In this document: positions 1-14,249 of the stretch, piece after piece
Numbering within the stretch: the first letter of the stretch is position 1
Layout of the letters: the number at the start of each line of letters is the position of its first letter
Origin: Cryphonectria parasitica EP155
Lineage: Eukaryota > Ascomycota > Sordariomycetes > Diaporthales > Cryphonectriaceae
Assembly: GCF_011745365.1 (NCBI RefSeq)
Contig: NW_024468912.1
Coordinates: 2,046,001-2,110,000, forward strand
DNA length: 64,000 nucleotides
Direction: 5' to 3'
The notes under the pieces: generated by a model
Database searches by the model: none
What the model was told of the DNA's origin: nothing
Seen by the model: only the letters and a program-made list of their open reading frames with translations
Program-made: the position numbers and the translations under genes

Positions 1-2158
<2,158 letters not shown>

Positions 2159-3096
2159 ATGCGCACCTCGCTCTTCTCCTCCCTCCTCTTTCCCCTCCTC
2201 GTCGCCGCGACGACGACAACAACCTCCATAACCCTACACATCCCACCGTCCAACGTCCTTCCTAACCCGCGCACCCTCCCGCCCTCCACCCACGCAACGC
2301 TGACCTCCCTCGGCGTCGACGCCTCGGCCTACCTCACCCCATCCAACACCTTCGTCTTCCACAACGTCTCCCAAGGTAGCTACCTCCTCGACGTGCACTG
2401 CCCCAGCCACGGCTTCGCCCCCCTGCGCGTCGATGTGCTCCCCGTGGTCTCCGGCGAGGGCCAGACGCAAAAGGAAGAGAGGGTGGCAGGCCTCAAGGTC
2501 AGCGCCTGGGAGACGTACCGGGGCAATGACTGGGATAATAAAGGGGAGGCCGTCGTCGTGATGGGCGGGAGCTTGGGGGTGCGGGTTATGGGACAGAAGG
2601 CATTCTATATGGAGAGGAGTACTTGTGAGTTTTCTTCATCGGGGATGGACCGATGCATATGTATGTGTGGCTGTGGGAGAGAAAGACATACTGACGGTGC
2701 GCGATAGTCAATATCTTGAGCATCCTCAAGAACCCAATGATCCTGCTAGGTCTGGTCAGCATGGCTATTTTCATCGGCATGCCGAAGCTGGTTGATAACA
2801 GTAAGTTCTCCTTGCCCATCCACTTAAAAACCACCACCCTCGTTTGGTTGAGACAGGATTGTGTGATGTGTTTGCTGACGACAATGTGCACTACAGTGGA
2901 CCCAGAGATGCGCAAAGAATGGGAGGAAAGCCAGAAGAGCAACCCGATGAACAGCCTCATGGGCGGGGGCGGAGGAGGCCAGAATCCGGTGGCAAACTTC
3001 GACATGGCCTCGTTCCTCGCTGGATCCTCGTCGTCGAAAGACAACAATAACGATGGCGGGTCCTCGTCGAAAAAGGAGAAGGGTGGACGCAAGTAG
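2159..3096 (+). CDS. EMC7: ER membrane protein complex subunit 7
   Basis: EMC7 is a lumenal beta-sandwich subunit of the EMC insertase, which inserts transmembrane proteins into the ER. The exons are 2159..2624, 2708..2800 and 2897..3096, giving 252 residues. A signal peptide (MRTSLFSSLLFPLLVAA) is followed by the beta-sandwich domain (residues about 20-140, with FVFHNVSQGSYLLDVHCP and FAPLRVDV). Next come the family hallmark ILSILKNPMILLGLVSMAIF transmembrane helix and GMPKLVDNMDPEMRKEWEE. The cytosolic tail is rich in Gly, Ser and Lys. The ATG is preceded by a CT-rich leader and starts the signal peptide directly. Its 3' end faces the WW-domain gene, with 393 bp between stop codons. Confidence 0.93.
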
Positions 3097-3489
3097 CTTC
3101 TTGGCAAGTCGATAACGGAAACGTCATGTGCCACGCACACGGACGGTATAGAGGCACTTGAACGGCCATCAGAGACGTGGATTAATTACCTCTAGGCATT
3201 TTGTAGTCGAAGAGCTATATTGCATCTGGATTTGAAAAGCACAGTGAATATACATTGACTACCAACTGTCGTCGCCACGTGGTGGCCCCTCGACGAAGAT
3301 CCGTTTCCCTTTTTTATTTTCGTGTTTGACAATTCAATGCTTGCAGATGCCAGTGGTACCCTTACCCTTTCAAGAAGGGTAAGGAAAAGAAGAAAAAAGG
3401 ACGGGAAGAAAGGGAAGGAATCAGGACGCCAGGACATAGACTATCATTACATCATGTGAAGCTTGTCCCTCTCAACCTCCCTGGCTGAT

Positions 3490-4561
3490 TTAGAAATCGC
3501 CGCCGCCAAAGTCATCGCCGCCTCCAAAATCGCCGCCGCCGCCGCCGCCACCACCGTAGTCGTTGTTGTCCTGTCCATTCTGGTACCCTTGGTCATAAGC
3601 TTGCTGGTCCTCGTGGTCCTCGTGGTCGTCAATGGCATCCTCCAGCAGCATGCCACCGATCAGACCACCGCCCAGGCCCAGCGCCGCACCACCCATCGTT
3701 CCCAGACCGCCGCTCTTAGCTGGCCTCTGTTGCTGCTGTGGGTAGTAACCGCCACCGCCGCCATAACCGCCTCCTCCGTAGCCGCCACCATATCCGCCCT
3801 GCTGAGGATAGTAGCCTCCCTGAGGAGGAGGAGGACCACCATATCCGCCGCCGTAGCCACCCTGTTGTGGGTAGCCGCCATAGCCGCCGCCACCACCGTA
3901 TCCTCCCTGCTGGGAATACCCGCCTCCGTACGCACCACCCTGGTTGCCATACTTGTTCTTGCTCCCGCTGCCGAACAGCTTGCCCAGCAAGCCCCGGCTC
4001 TTTCCTCCTTCCTCGCGCGGCGGCAGCTGGTTGGGATATGCCGACGAGCCTGACGGGCTAGGCGAGGTGTTGATGTAGTCCGAGGCGGCACCTTGACCCG
4101 GGGCGCGCGCGCCGCTGCTGCTGCTGCTGCGGCCCGCGACCCGGGCGTCCTCCTCCTCTTGCAGCCGGCGTGCCAACTCGGCATCGCTCTCGACCTGGCC
4201 AGACGAGGCGCCGGTGCTCTGCGGTGTGAAGGGGTTCGACTTGGAGTCCGTGGGCGCCGGGCCGTCACCAGGGCGATAGGCGGGCGGTGGTGGGCCGGGC
4301 GGGGCACCGTCGTCCTGGGGAGGCCGGGCGGGCTCGGTGGGCTTCTCCCATTGGGATTTCTTGGTGTAGGTGTTGACGTAAAACCTGTTGGGTAACGTGT
4401 CAGCGTATTTGTGCTTGGCTGGTCGGTGCGTGGAGCCGGGGGGGGGGGGGTTGAGGATTCATGTTGGCCTACCATTCTTTGTACTGGTCGTTCCATCTGC
4501 TGACCCATCCCTCTGGGACCTTGGGCGGTGGGGGCCCTGATGGGGCTTCGAAGTCTGCCAT
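3490..4561 (-). CDS. WW-domain, glycine/tyrosine-rich protein
   Basis: The exons, in transcript order, are 4473..4561 and 3490..4384, giving 327 residues. The WW domain spans the intron: VPEGWVSRWNDQYKEW is joined to FYVNTYTKKSQWEKP, and WW domains bind proline-rich ligands. A Pro-rich linker, a short charged helix (DAELARRLQEEEDAR, resembling a ubiquitin-interacting motif) and a LLGKLFG segment follow. The C-terminal half is low-complexity YGGGYGG/YPQQGGY repeats with a glycine-rich hydrophobic stretch (LGLGGGLIGGMLL) and an acidic GGGDF end. Such tails are typical of fungal WW proteins thought to associate with membranes or condensates; the cellular role here is unknown. The 88-bp intron contains a 13-base poly-G run at 4438..4450. 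Confidence 0.85.
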
Positions 4562-7500
4562 TGCTGTGGGTGTGGTTGCGTGCTCAGAAGTGAACGTGGG
4601 TTCGGAAGATTGATTGATAATTGATTCGAAGGAGAGTGTATTCCTCTGATGGGGGAAAGAAAGTAGGACAAGGTCTGAGGGAGGAAGATAGAGAGATACG
4701 AAGGTGTAGGGTAGTTTGCTAGGTTATGGTCGTGTAAGTCAAAAGAGTAGTGGGCGGGGGCAATTTCGAGACGTCACTGAGTTTGTAATGGCTCCTTGGC
4801 GAGTTAGCAGCTTCAGTGCTCTGTTAGCCTGGATGGACACGCTGACTGCTGCTGCTGCTGCTGGTGCAAGTCAGCTTCTGGAGTGCGAATGCAACAAAAG
4901 TGATGTCGATACTGCAGCCAGAAATTGAGAAAGAAAAGAATGTACGATTGGAATAGTCTACGCAAGCTTTTAATATTTGATGCTGGATGTGTTTGTCGAC
5001 TGGATTCTAGAAACACAAGGTTGCCGGGATGAAGATGATGCGAAGGCGAGACAAAGCGAACAGCAGCTTCAGCACAGCCCCCACGGACACGCTGAGAACC
5101 GTTGCGCCCCCCCTTCCCCAAAATGGCGCCTGTGTAATCGTTCCCGAGACGCCGATCGCAGGCCTCCTTGGCCTCTCTCGGAAGCGCTGTAGTAGCTCCT
5201 CATAGGGGGCCGCGCTGCCACCATTCAAACCCAAAGAAGTAAACCCATAGTATCCGATCCATCCTTTACACCTACACACTTTACAAAGGCTCTACAGGCT
5301 GCACTGCCACACGTCGATGTACCATACGACTGGTGGTCCCTTCCTCCTGACTTGGAATGGACGTCGTCTTTTGTGGCTCAGCGTCTTGCTGTGTGTACAT
5401 AGCAATAGTGCCTCGGAGGGACTGCCATTAAGTGACTGCTTGACTGCACGGCTCGCTATCGTTTATGATCAGTAATTTAACGAGCCTAGCTCGACCCACT
5501 ACTCGGACCTTTCCTTTTTGGACAACTTCACAATCGTACTGCACAATAGCTCATATGCGCACTAAGCATCAAGACTTGATATTGAATGTTCACTCTTGAC
5601 AACATCCTGGTATCTGGGGAATATTTGTTTTCTCTCGAGAACCAGGCTATGGTTAAGCACCAGAATATACTTCTCGCCAGCATTCCAGGCAGCATTAAAG
5701 AGCAAGAACCTATCCTACGTCACCTGTCTGCTGACTTGTAGACATCGATGAGGAATAGGCAACGTATTATCACTATGCAGCAAAGTCAGGTCTTTCTAGT
5801 AAGAATGGATGCCATCATGAAGCGGCAGGATGATACGCCTACTTCCTTGTAGCCCTTCTTCAACTCATTTGTCGACAGATTCCGGAGCCACTAGTACAAT
5901 CGGCTCGACTGCCCCGGGGGGAGGGGGGATATATACTACCTGCAGAACGAGTCTACAACCATGATCTCTGGCAGCCCATGGTCCCTGGAGTATGGGAGGT
6001 TCACCTTTCAGTAGCCCAGAGGTCAGAACGCCTAGAAGGAGGAGATCCCGAATGGCGTAGAATCTTCTCGTCACCCATAGCTCGCCGCGAACACATCTAG
6101 ACGCAACTCTTAGCTGTAACTCTCTACTACACAGGCTATGGCAGGTCAGACCGCGGCTCCATGCCTTTGGTCATATTTTACTGGCTATAGCACCGAGTGC
6201 GTAGCCTATGATGAGGCGTAGAAGGCTTTTGAGCAGCTGGTCAGGGCCAGGACCTGGAGCAGGCTGTTGAGCCTGGGCAGATTGGTACTTGCGCTGGGCC
6301 GGGACGGTCTTAGGCCTTGGAAGAAGGCGGAGGATATCTGGTCAATGCCTCGGTGGTCGCTGGGTTCTGGGCACGAAGAGGAGAGGGCCGGCTCTGGTGT
6401 TTTTGCTAGCAGACTAAGTTCAGTCATTCGGATCAGCCGTTGCCATTGGCAAACAATCCATGCGTGATTGTCAAGCCTTTATGAGAGTGGCAGTTTGAAC
6501 AACCCGTCACTGTTCTGGTCATAAAATTCCCCAGGTCAATCACAAACGAGGCCATTTCTTTGTAGACATACTCTCTTATGACATCCCGCAAGTCCTGACG
6601 GCTTCGAACGGGAGAGCCATCGTCGTCATAAGGGTCAATGCGAATGCCCCTAAGTCTAGTCATCCAAGCCCGCTTTTGTCATTCACGGTGGTCGCCTGTC
6701 CGCACGATTGATTTGAGCCCTCAAGCCCCCTCATCTTGGTCCATATAGAAACAACCGTTCATGATGCACAATCCCCTCCCCCTCCTCCCCCCAACACGGA
6801 ATACTACAGCGAGATCGGTTCAGCACTGCCATCAAAAGAACAATGTTCGCCAGGAAAGACATCGAGCGCGATGTGCTCAGTAGCTATCGCCAATACCATC
6901 GCAACTTGAAACTCTCTCGGCAAACCACCTCAGAAGTACAGCCATGGAGAGTTTCGACGTCCGAAGGGCGTGTGGAGAAGGATGGTATAGACCGCGTAGG
7001 TGGCTCTGATCACTCACGGTGCCTCGTGCCGTTGCCTCGGAGGCAGGAGGTCCAGTTCGCTAATATACACTGCACATACTCCCAGAGTCCTACCAGCACC
7101 GACAGCTCTTGCCACTTTGACAGCATAAGTCATGAACCAGAATGGGCGGCCGCTCGGGGCCAAGAGCAGCCTAGAGCTAAGCCAGGCCATAAGCAGGCCA
7201 AAGAAGGTGTGACAGACCCGTCCACCGAGGGTAGTGACACTGTTGTGGACAAGGCACATGCGACATCTCTAGCTGTGGTAGCATAGTGGCCTTCGTGCCA
7301 TTGCACTTTGCGTAAAGTTTCACATAACTCGGCTCGTACCACTCTGTCATAGTATGGCGGACAAAAAAAAACCCAAAAAAAAAACCACCAGAATAACAAA
7401 ACCAAGAAAGGAACAATGGTGTAGCGGCTCTTAGTCCTCCGTTGAGGGTCTTACTACTTGAATTGGCACGGAATTTCCTGGTGGCCTATTAGTAGAATGG

Positions 7501-8518
7501 AAAAGTAGGGAAGAAGGCTGCGAGCCTAATTGAAAAATTTAGTTGGGATTTCCCGTCGCAGGGATATGGTTTCAAGACCATGTGCTTCTCACATCTTTGA
7601 CAGGCAGTGAGTGTGCCAAGGAAAGTTCACATCTCATCCAGGACAACTAAGGTCAGATTGCACATGATGATATGCTACAAATGCTTGATCAAGATGCTGC
7701 CTTCAGGAGTCTTGCAGAGCTAAACAAGAGGCCCTGCAAAAGTCCTAGAGGCCTGTGTCATAGAACTTGCTTGCCCTGTGACGTAGTCCTAGCTGTGGCC
7801 AGGAAGCCCCCCTTGACAGTGAACTCCCCTGGTGATTGCCCAGATAAAGAGAGTCAAACACTTCACCATGCATACAGGCAGAAGGAAGAAGGCAGGGCGT
7901 CCACCATAGCTCCAAGTAATCTGGTTGCGAAGTCCATACGAGGTAAGTACAACATGTGGACCTTGCTTGCCCCTCTTCATTGGTGGGTGAGCATTGTCAG
8001 CCTGCCAAACTCAGGTAGCATGTGAAGGCCGCGTGCCGTTCCGAGCTGCCAGACGGTAATACCGGAGATATCCAGAGGGTGGAGGGCATCCTCCTCCGTA
8101 TTTTGGCTTCAAGATGTGTGGCGGATAACAGGGCCAGACCTTGGGAGGGAGATGGATGTTTTGAGTGTGTCAGACAAATCCAGTCGCCTAATGTGGTCTT
8201 ACTAATAACGAAAATAATATGATGGAAAAAGAAGAGAAAATCTTGCTAATTGCGTGTGAGGCTCTGGGTCTCAAGCACAGCAGATTGGATGGAGTTGGTT
8301 CCAGCAATGCTTATTAGCCCTGGCAAGAAGTTGAATACAGCGGCGAAATTGCCTGATCAGGTGCCTCAACTGCCTATCTGCTACTATGATACAAGTGATA
8401 GGGCTGAGGTGCTGAATGGTTTGAGCAATCCAAACCCTCCTTGTGGATGTTACTCGTAAGCCTAGCTGGGTGGCGGCATGCTGTAACAGTACTACTACTG
8501 ATTGCATGGGCAGCCCTC

Positions 8519-8532
8519 CCTCCGTACGGAGG
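8519..8532. repeat. Perfect 14-bp palindrome
   Basis: CCTCCGTACGGAGG reads identically on both strands. It lies inside the gene-poor spacer. Shorter relatives (CCTCCGTAT, TACGGAG) occur nearby at about 8094 and 8652 and further away. It could be a binding site or chance; no function is implied. Confidence 0.5.
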
Positions 8533-9154
8533 CAATGTGTGCAGTTTGGGTGATCTTATTCCCCGTACAAGTACGAGGTTACAACTTGTGAGCAGCTCAG
8601 AGCCTCGTGTCCTGTATATCAAGATTGGAAGAGCCCCCTTTGAAACCCCTTTCCCTCCGTATTCGAGAGTAAGAAAGGTGCCCAGGAACGATTGGTAACT
8701 ATGAGCAGCTAGCTGCATGCCATGCCTTGGCGAGTGACAGCCAATCCATCCTGGGTCTGCAATCAGAATCAATCCACAGGGATGCACTGATTTCCCTATC
8801 CATGATGGACATTGCAGAATGCTCAGCAGATCATCAAGACGCCATATTTCATAGCCCCGGTGTGCGAGGGTGTCAGCTTTTTACTGATCAATAGTGGTTT
8901 GTAAGCCAGGTGGCTCGACCAAGCAGATGTGGGTGACATTGCAAATGTCTGTTGTTGATGGGGTGGCCTCGTTTTTCTGTCTTTTCATCATGAAAGAAAT
9001 TAGACCATGGGCCTTTATCAAACACGCCCCTTTCTTTTGGTCACCAAGCCACAGCCATTCCACTGTGCTGCACTGCCAAGCTGAACCCCAGATTGGCCCC
9101 ACTTTTCAAACGCGTAGGACCTCCACCGCCTTGTCAGCCTCTGTGTATGTACCA

Positions 9155-9180
9155 TGTGTGTGCGTGTGTGTGTGTGTGTG
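9155..9180. repeat. (TG)n microsatellite
   Basis: A TG dinucleotide run broken by one C, lying 0.64 kb upstream of the RHO1 start codon. Confidence 0.85.
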
Positions 9181-9817
9181 CACATGGTTGGATTAGGTTG
9201 GGTTGGGCTCAGTGCACACCTGAGCCTGCAGGCATTGTAGAAGGTGATCAGGCTCGGCTGGTCCGGCCTTCCCTCTGTCCTAGGGAGTTTTTTCAGCGGT
9301 TGATCCAGTCTCTGCTGGGTGCTGGACCGCTGGAAGGTGGTCCCTGCACGCGCTAAGGTGACTCCCATGTCTGCAGTCCTACACCTGAACCCGCAGCAGG
9401 CAGGCCTGGCAACAGCACCAGCCCAGCCAGCCCTTGGGCAAATGCTGGTCAGGCCAGGTCTGCCTGCCCCATGTGCCACCATTCTGCCCAGGTGCTTGCT
9501 GCCTTTTGCCTTGCTTCTGTCCCCTGTCCCGTCCCTCTCTTGGTCAGATCTGGTCGGGTCTGGTCCCTCTCTCCCCTCTGCCTTCCGCCTCCCAAAAGCA
9601 ACGGCCCTCTGATTTCCTGTTCCTTACCTTACCTCTCCAAAAACCCCATTGACACCGACACCCTTTCTTCCATCATCATAGCACCCAACCTCCACCTCTC
9701 GCCTCTTCTTTCGACTGTCGTGTGTCTCTCGCATCCCCATTCCCACCCCCTTGACAACTCTGCATCCTCCTTTCATTCATACCACCTGTATCCACGATCA
9801 ACAAGACTCCTTTCAAA

Positions 9818-11016
9818 ATGGCTGAACTCCGCCGAAAGCTGGTCATCGTTGGTGATGGTGCCTGCGGTAAAACGTGTCTGTTGATGTGAGTCGCCTCCCC
9901 CTTCTCCTGCCATACTTGGGCAGCCTACCACATCCATCCCCTTGTCGACACCCCAAGAGACTGCCATCCTCATTGCCATCGTCCTGCTAACCACAATCAC
10001 CAGTGTTTTCTCCAAGGGCACCTTCCCTGAGGTAAGAGACTCGCTGTCTCACCTGCGCCGAAATCATCATCTTCTTCATGGCTATCTATCCGAACATACC
10101 TCGTCGCGAGGGCAACCCTCTCTACAATCCACAACCACAAATCACCAATCTCCTTGCACCACCACCACCGGCTCCCATTCTGAACTTTAAATCAACCCTC
10201 TCGGCAGCTTTTGTTATATTTTGCACAATAATCATATCAAGATCACATGTCTAACAACGTCACTAGGTTTACGTTCCTACTGTCTTCGAGAACTACGTTG
10301 CCGATGTCGAGGTCGATGGCAAGCACGTTGAGCTAGCACTATGGGATACGGCTGGTCAGGAGGACTACGACCGTCTCCGTCCTCTCTCATACCCCGACTC
10401 CCACGTTATCCTCATCTGCTTCGCTGTCGACTCCCCCGATTCCTTGGACAACGTGCAGGAGAAGGTTAGCCTCTCGACACCCCTGTTCCCCTGCAGATCA
10501 TACCTGCGATAAGGCCATTTGCTAACACCGACACTCTTTATAGTGGATTTCCGAGGTTCTTCACTTTTGCCAGGGTCTGCCCATCATCCTCGTCGGCTGC
10601 AAGAAGGATCTGCGCTACGACAACAAGACTATCGAGGAGCTGCGTAAGACCAGCCAGAAGCCGGTCACCCCTGAGGAGGTACGTTCGATATCCCATCCCT
10701 TAACCCCCCTTTCACCTCCCCCCATCTCTTCCACCTGGCGGCTTGGTCCAGGCCAAGGGCCCGCCGGAGACGGGATGTCTCGTGCCCTGTGTCCTGCCTG
10801 TGACTTTTGACGTCGAGTGAGGAAGATACAGATGGCTGACCGTGATTGTTACTTGAACAGGGCGAGGAGGTTCGCAAGAAGATTGGTGCCTACAAGTACC
10901 TGGAGTGCTCGGCCAAGACCAACGAGGGTGTCCGAGAGGTGTTCGAGCACGCCACGCGTGCCGCCCTGCTGCAGCGGAAAGGCGGCAGCAAGAAGCACAA
11001 GTGCCTGGTCCTCTAA
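9818..11016 (+). CDS. RHO1: Rho1 small GTPase
   Basis: Rho1 is the RhoA-type GTPase of fungi. It activates beta-1,3-glucan synthase and Pkc1 at sites of wall growth and organises actin. The five exons are 9818..9885, 10004..10031, 10267..10464, 10544..10678 and 10861..11016, giving 194 residues, the usual length. Visible motifs are the P-loop GDGACGKT (residues about 12-19), the effector region [16 protein letters not shown], the switch [25 protein letters not shown] (the NKxD-equivalent), ECSAKT (G5), and a lysine-rich C-terminus ending in the prenylation box CLVL. A long CT-rich leader precedes the ATG, typical of strongly expressed fungal genes. The second exon is only 28 bp. Cdc42 and Rac are excluded by the effector and C-terminal sequences. 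Confidence 0.97.
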
Positions 11017-12607
11017 GGGCCTCGCAGCTTCGTTGTCCCCCACGACAGCTCCTATTCGACGGAGCTGTGCTCGGCACCATAATGCGGCATTATTCAGACT
11101 TCCACCTCTCGTTTGTGGGTAGCCTCGGATCCCCGCAGACGGTCGCTGGAAAGATGTCATGATGTCTTAGAAAGGTGTCGGTCGGGCGTCTCTCTTTGTT
11201 GTCTCTCTCGGCTGGCGTTAATATTATCGGCCGTGGTCGTCATCCGTCCTGCTCGGTACGCCTCAGAAACGTTATCGCGCATTATCTATCTTCATTGGAC
11301 CGGCGTGTCATCTTTGTTTGGGACAGTTATACGGCAGGGAAACAGTTACCTCTGCAAATTAGGATCAGGAAACAGCGAAGTCGTCTTCCCTATATCTGAC
11401 TGCGGCGTGGTCTGGACGGGCAACGGGTGTTCGTGATGTGTGGCGGTGTTGTGCGTGCTGGAACGGATCAAGAAAGCAGACAAGAGCAGCTGTGTCGTGT
11501 GTGCGCGTGTGTGCGTGAGGTGGGCATCCATCGGTACACCAAAGGGGGATTTTCTCACGCTCAGGAGGAGGCCCTTTTCGTAAATACCAGTTGGCCTTTG
11601 GCCTGGGAGCGGTCGATCCCCTCGTCTCCGCCAGCTCTTTCGTCGTCCCTTGTCAACTGAAATTGCACAGAGAAAGACAGAGGAAACAGAGAGAGGTGGG
11701 GGAGGAAGGCAATGCAAGAGGGAGAGAACACAGGCGGAGGAAATGGTATTCGTTTGCGTACGACCTCTTGGATTGCTGGACTTGTTTCCCCTGGCACTGT
11801 GGTCTTGTTTTCCATTATTTCTTGTTTCTCTCGCGAGTTCTTTTTCCTTCTTGATAATTTAAACGGGCTACTGTGTTCTGTCATCGTCGTGCTACCTCCT
11901 TTGTTCAACCTCTAGGCTGGAGAACTGCGCCGGGGTGCCCATTCGGTAGCCTTCTTCTCGCAGTACAGATGTTCTGCTGCGAGTGACAAGATACATCTTG
12001 TGTACAATATCAGTCAATTTGTCTCTCATCTCTGGTATCCCCTTCTTCTGGTTGTTCCCTGCATATATGTGAGACAAGCGGCCGGTGCCCTCGTGGCTTT
12101 TCTTACCAATTCCAAACAGCGAGTTTGTATTCCTGTGTTCCTTTTTCAGACCAAGTGATGGTAAGAGATAGGAACAGATATTACGACACGGAAACGATGT
12201 TGATAACACACACTCACGGGCAAGGTCAAGACTGTATTGGCCTTCTCAATCGTGTACACAAGGACGACAACAACAACAACAACAACAATTTAGTAACTCG
12301 AACCCTACAGGCCTCACGTCAAGTTCCATACAAGGAGCGTGTGTAGCATCGTCCTTCCACTTGCTGCTGCTACTGCACTGCCAGCCACCGGTTGCTGCAT
12401 GCCTCTAGCACAGTTAAACACCACCAACACCACGACCGAAATCACACAACCACCACGGATACATTTACCATACCGAGAGTTGGAGATCCTCCCTTCTCTT
12501 GTTTTTTATATATATTCTCCTTTCATCTTGTTACTTTCTTTGGGCTCGCTTAGCTAGGGTTGTCCCGGCCACAGCAAACCCTGGCCGGTGCCTACAGATG
12601 ACTCTGC
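11017..12607. other. Spacer between convergent RHO1 and the small Cys-rich gene
   Basis: No coding region is supported in these 1.6 kb. They probably hold a long RHO1 3' UTR and the 3' UTR of the minus-strand peptide gene. An (AAC)n run lies at about 12267..12288 and GT-rich stretches at about 11490..11520. Confidence 0.55.
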
Positions 12608-12858
12608 TTAGGCGGGGCAGGTCTGGGTGAAGGTGTCAGCCTCCTCCTCTCGCCATGCTATCTCATTCGTCGATATTGTAGAAAGGAAAAGGAGCATAGT
12701 GGAAATGTGGGACGGAATGGATATGGAAAGGTTTAGAGAAAAGAGAAATGGGAGGGGGGGGGGGAACAAGGAATAGAACTGACGGCTCCGCAAGACGAGC
12801 AGGTCTTGGAGGTATCAGCGCCGGCGGCACCGCACTTGGGGCATTGTGTTCCGTGCAT
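12608..12858 (-). CDS. 29-residue Cys-rich, metallothionein-like peptide
   Basis: Two exons in transcript order, 12784..12858 and 12608..12622, are separated by a 161-bp intron. Exon 1 encodes 25 residues with CPKC and CSSC pairs. Splicing joins CSSCGA to TCPA and a stop, giving 29 residues with five cysteines in a C-x2-C...C-x2-C-x3-C order. The intron has a GTCAGT donor, a GCTGAC branch site 18 nt upstream of the acceptor, and a CACCCAG acceptor. Unspliced reading would give a 41-residue peptide ending in unrelated Ser/Pro/Phe. Very short Cys-rich fungal proteins of this kind are commonly metallothioneins or other metal-binding peptides; that role is inferred. The alternative is a non-coding or untranslated region with a chance zinc-ribbon-like stretch. 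Confidence 0.55.
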
Positions 12859-14249
12859 GATTGCTGGTTGGGGGGAGTTTCTTTTTCTCTCTCTCTCTTT
12901 TCTTTTTCGTGACCTGGAAAGTGTCTTTTCTCTTTTTCCCTTGCGGCGTTGATGAGTGGAGATTTGTTTATTTGGTAGCAAATCAATGTTTTTCACGATG
13001 AGTGGTGGGTGGGATGAGTAAATTGTAGAGAGACCAAGAAGACTTGCGAAAGGTTGAGCGAGTGGGAAGCGGGGGTTTTATAAGCAGAGAAGAAAAGAGG
13101 AGTAGCCAGGCTTGCCTGCAGCCTGGGCGGACCCCTCGTGACGAATCTCAGTGCGGTCGAATAGTCAAGTGGTGTATATTTGAGCAGATTCGTTCTTTCT
13201 CTTTTCTTATCTGGGACCGAGAGCGACTGACACTTTACGCTCCACCCTGGGAGAGGGGGGGGGGGTGAATGGAGGGGCGGCGAGCCCGCAGGTAAAGGAG
13301 AGGGGGGGGGGGGTTTGTGTCAGCGAGGAGGTCATACGGACGTGCTATGGCTGCTGTAGTGGTTCCAGTTTAAGAGTGCTCGCGTGGGTGGGTAGGTGGT
13401 AGTGGGCATGTGCATACCCGACCGACCCTGCCGCATGATGAGTGAGTGGGCTTGGCTACTCATGCACACTACATACATAAGTTCCTGCCTTGGGGGGTGG
13501 GGGTCGATTATTATTCTTGAGGGTTTGTTTGGTGCATGGTGGTTTCCGGATGGATTGATCACCTGAAGACCGAGTGAGGCTAGGACAGGGCACAAACGGT
13601 CAAACCAGAAGACCATTTCAACGTTGTTCGTCATAGAATTACTGTCACCGTTATTATCAAAGGCAAAGGAAGAACAAGAAGAAAGAAAATGCCACAGCTT
13701 TCGAGAGAGAGGTAATTGAAAGAGCTAGTTGCCATGTCAGGAAGCTGGGAACAGAACAAGTGTTGACCATCAACCCGGTGACATTCCGTTGACTGGTTGG
13801 CTGCCTACCCTGGTGTCTACATGCTTCCAGAGTATCCATATATCCTCTCTTGGGGTGGAGAGAGGGAAGAGCGAGAGGGGAAGGGGGGAATCGTTCAATA
13901 GCACGGAACATCATCGGCTCATGTTGTGTGACGATGTTCAAAATATCGTGTGATGAACACATGAATTTGCGGGCTCTCTCCTCGGTCTGTCTGATATTTA
14001 TACATGCACAGGGGCCCTGCTTGTTCTCCCCCACGTACATATACGATACAGTCAGTGGTCTGTGCGCACAAGACGAGAGGCAATAATGCATGTGTGATAT
14101 TGACTTCTAAAGTCGTGGTAGTATGGACACACAACGGGCCCTCAGCCCTATCCAAGACTTTGTTCTTCTTCTTCTACGTCTACGCGTCTGAACCAGCTCC
14201 CAAACGCCTGGGCTATGTGTGCCTCTAGCCTTGTTTATTTTGATTTGTT
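12859..14249. other. Spacer upstream of the small Cys-rich gene
   Basis: No gene is supported. The stretch holds the presumed promoter and leader of the minus-strand peptide gene, including a purine/pyrimidine tract at about 12870..12910. Poly-G runs lie at 13255..13265 (11 G) and 13302..13313 (12 G). Towards 14250 it becomes the 3' region of the transporter gene. Confidence 0.5.

Larger units (their letters stand above)
4562..9817. other. 5.2-kb gene-poor spacer
   Basis: I could not build a gene in this stretch. All open frames are short and have no recognisable family. It includes a minus-strand fragment at 6433..6663 with protein-like composition but no supported start or partner exon. 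A perfect 14-bp palindrome lies at 8519..8532 and a TG dinucleotide tract at about 9155..9180. Bases about 9500..9817 form a CT-rich leader leading into RHO1. No transposase, reverse transcriptase or terminal repeat was recognised, and base composition does not look strongly AT-shifted. Confidence 0.55.
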
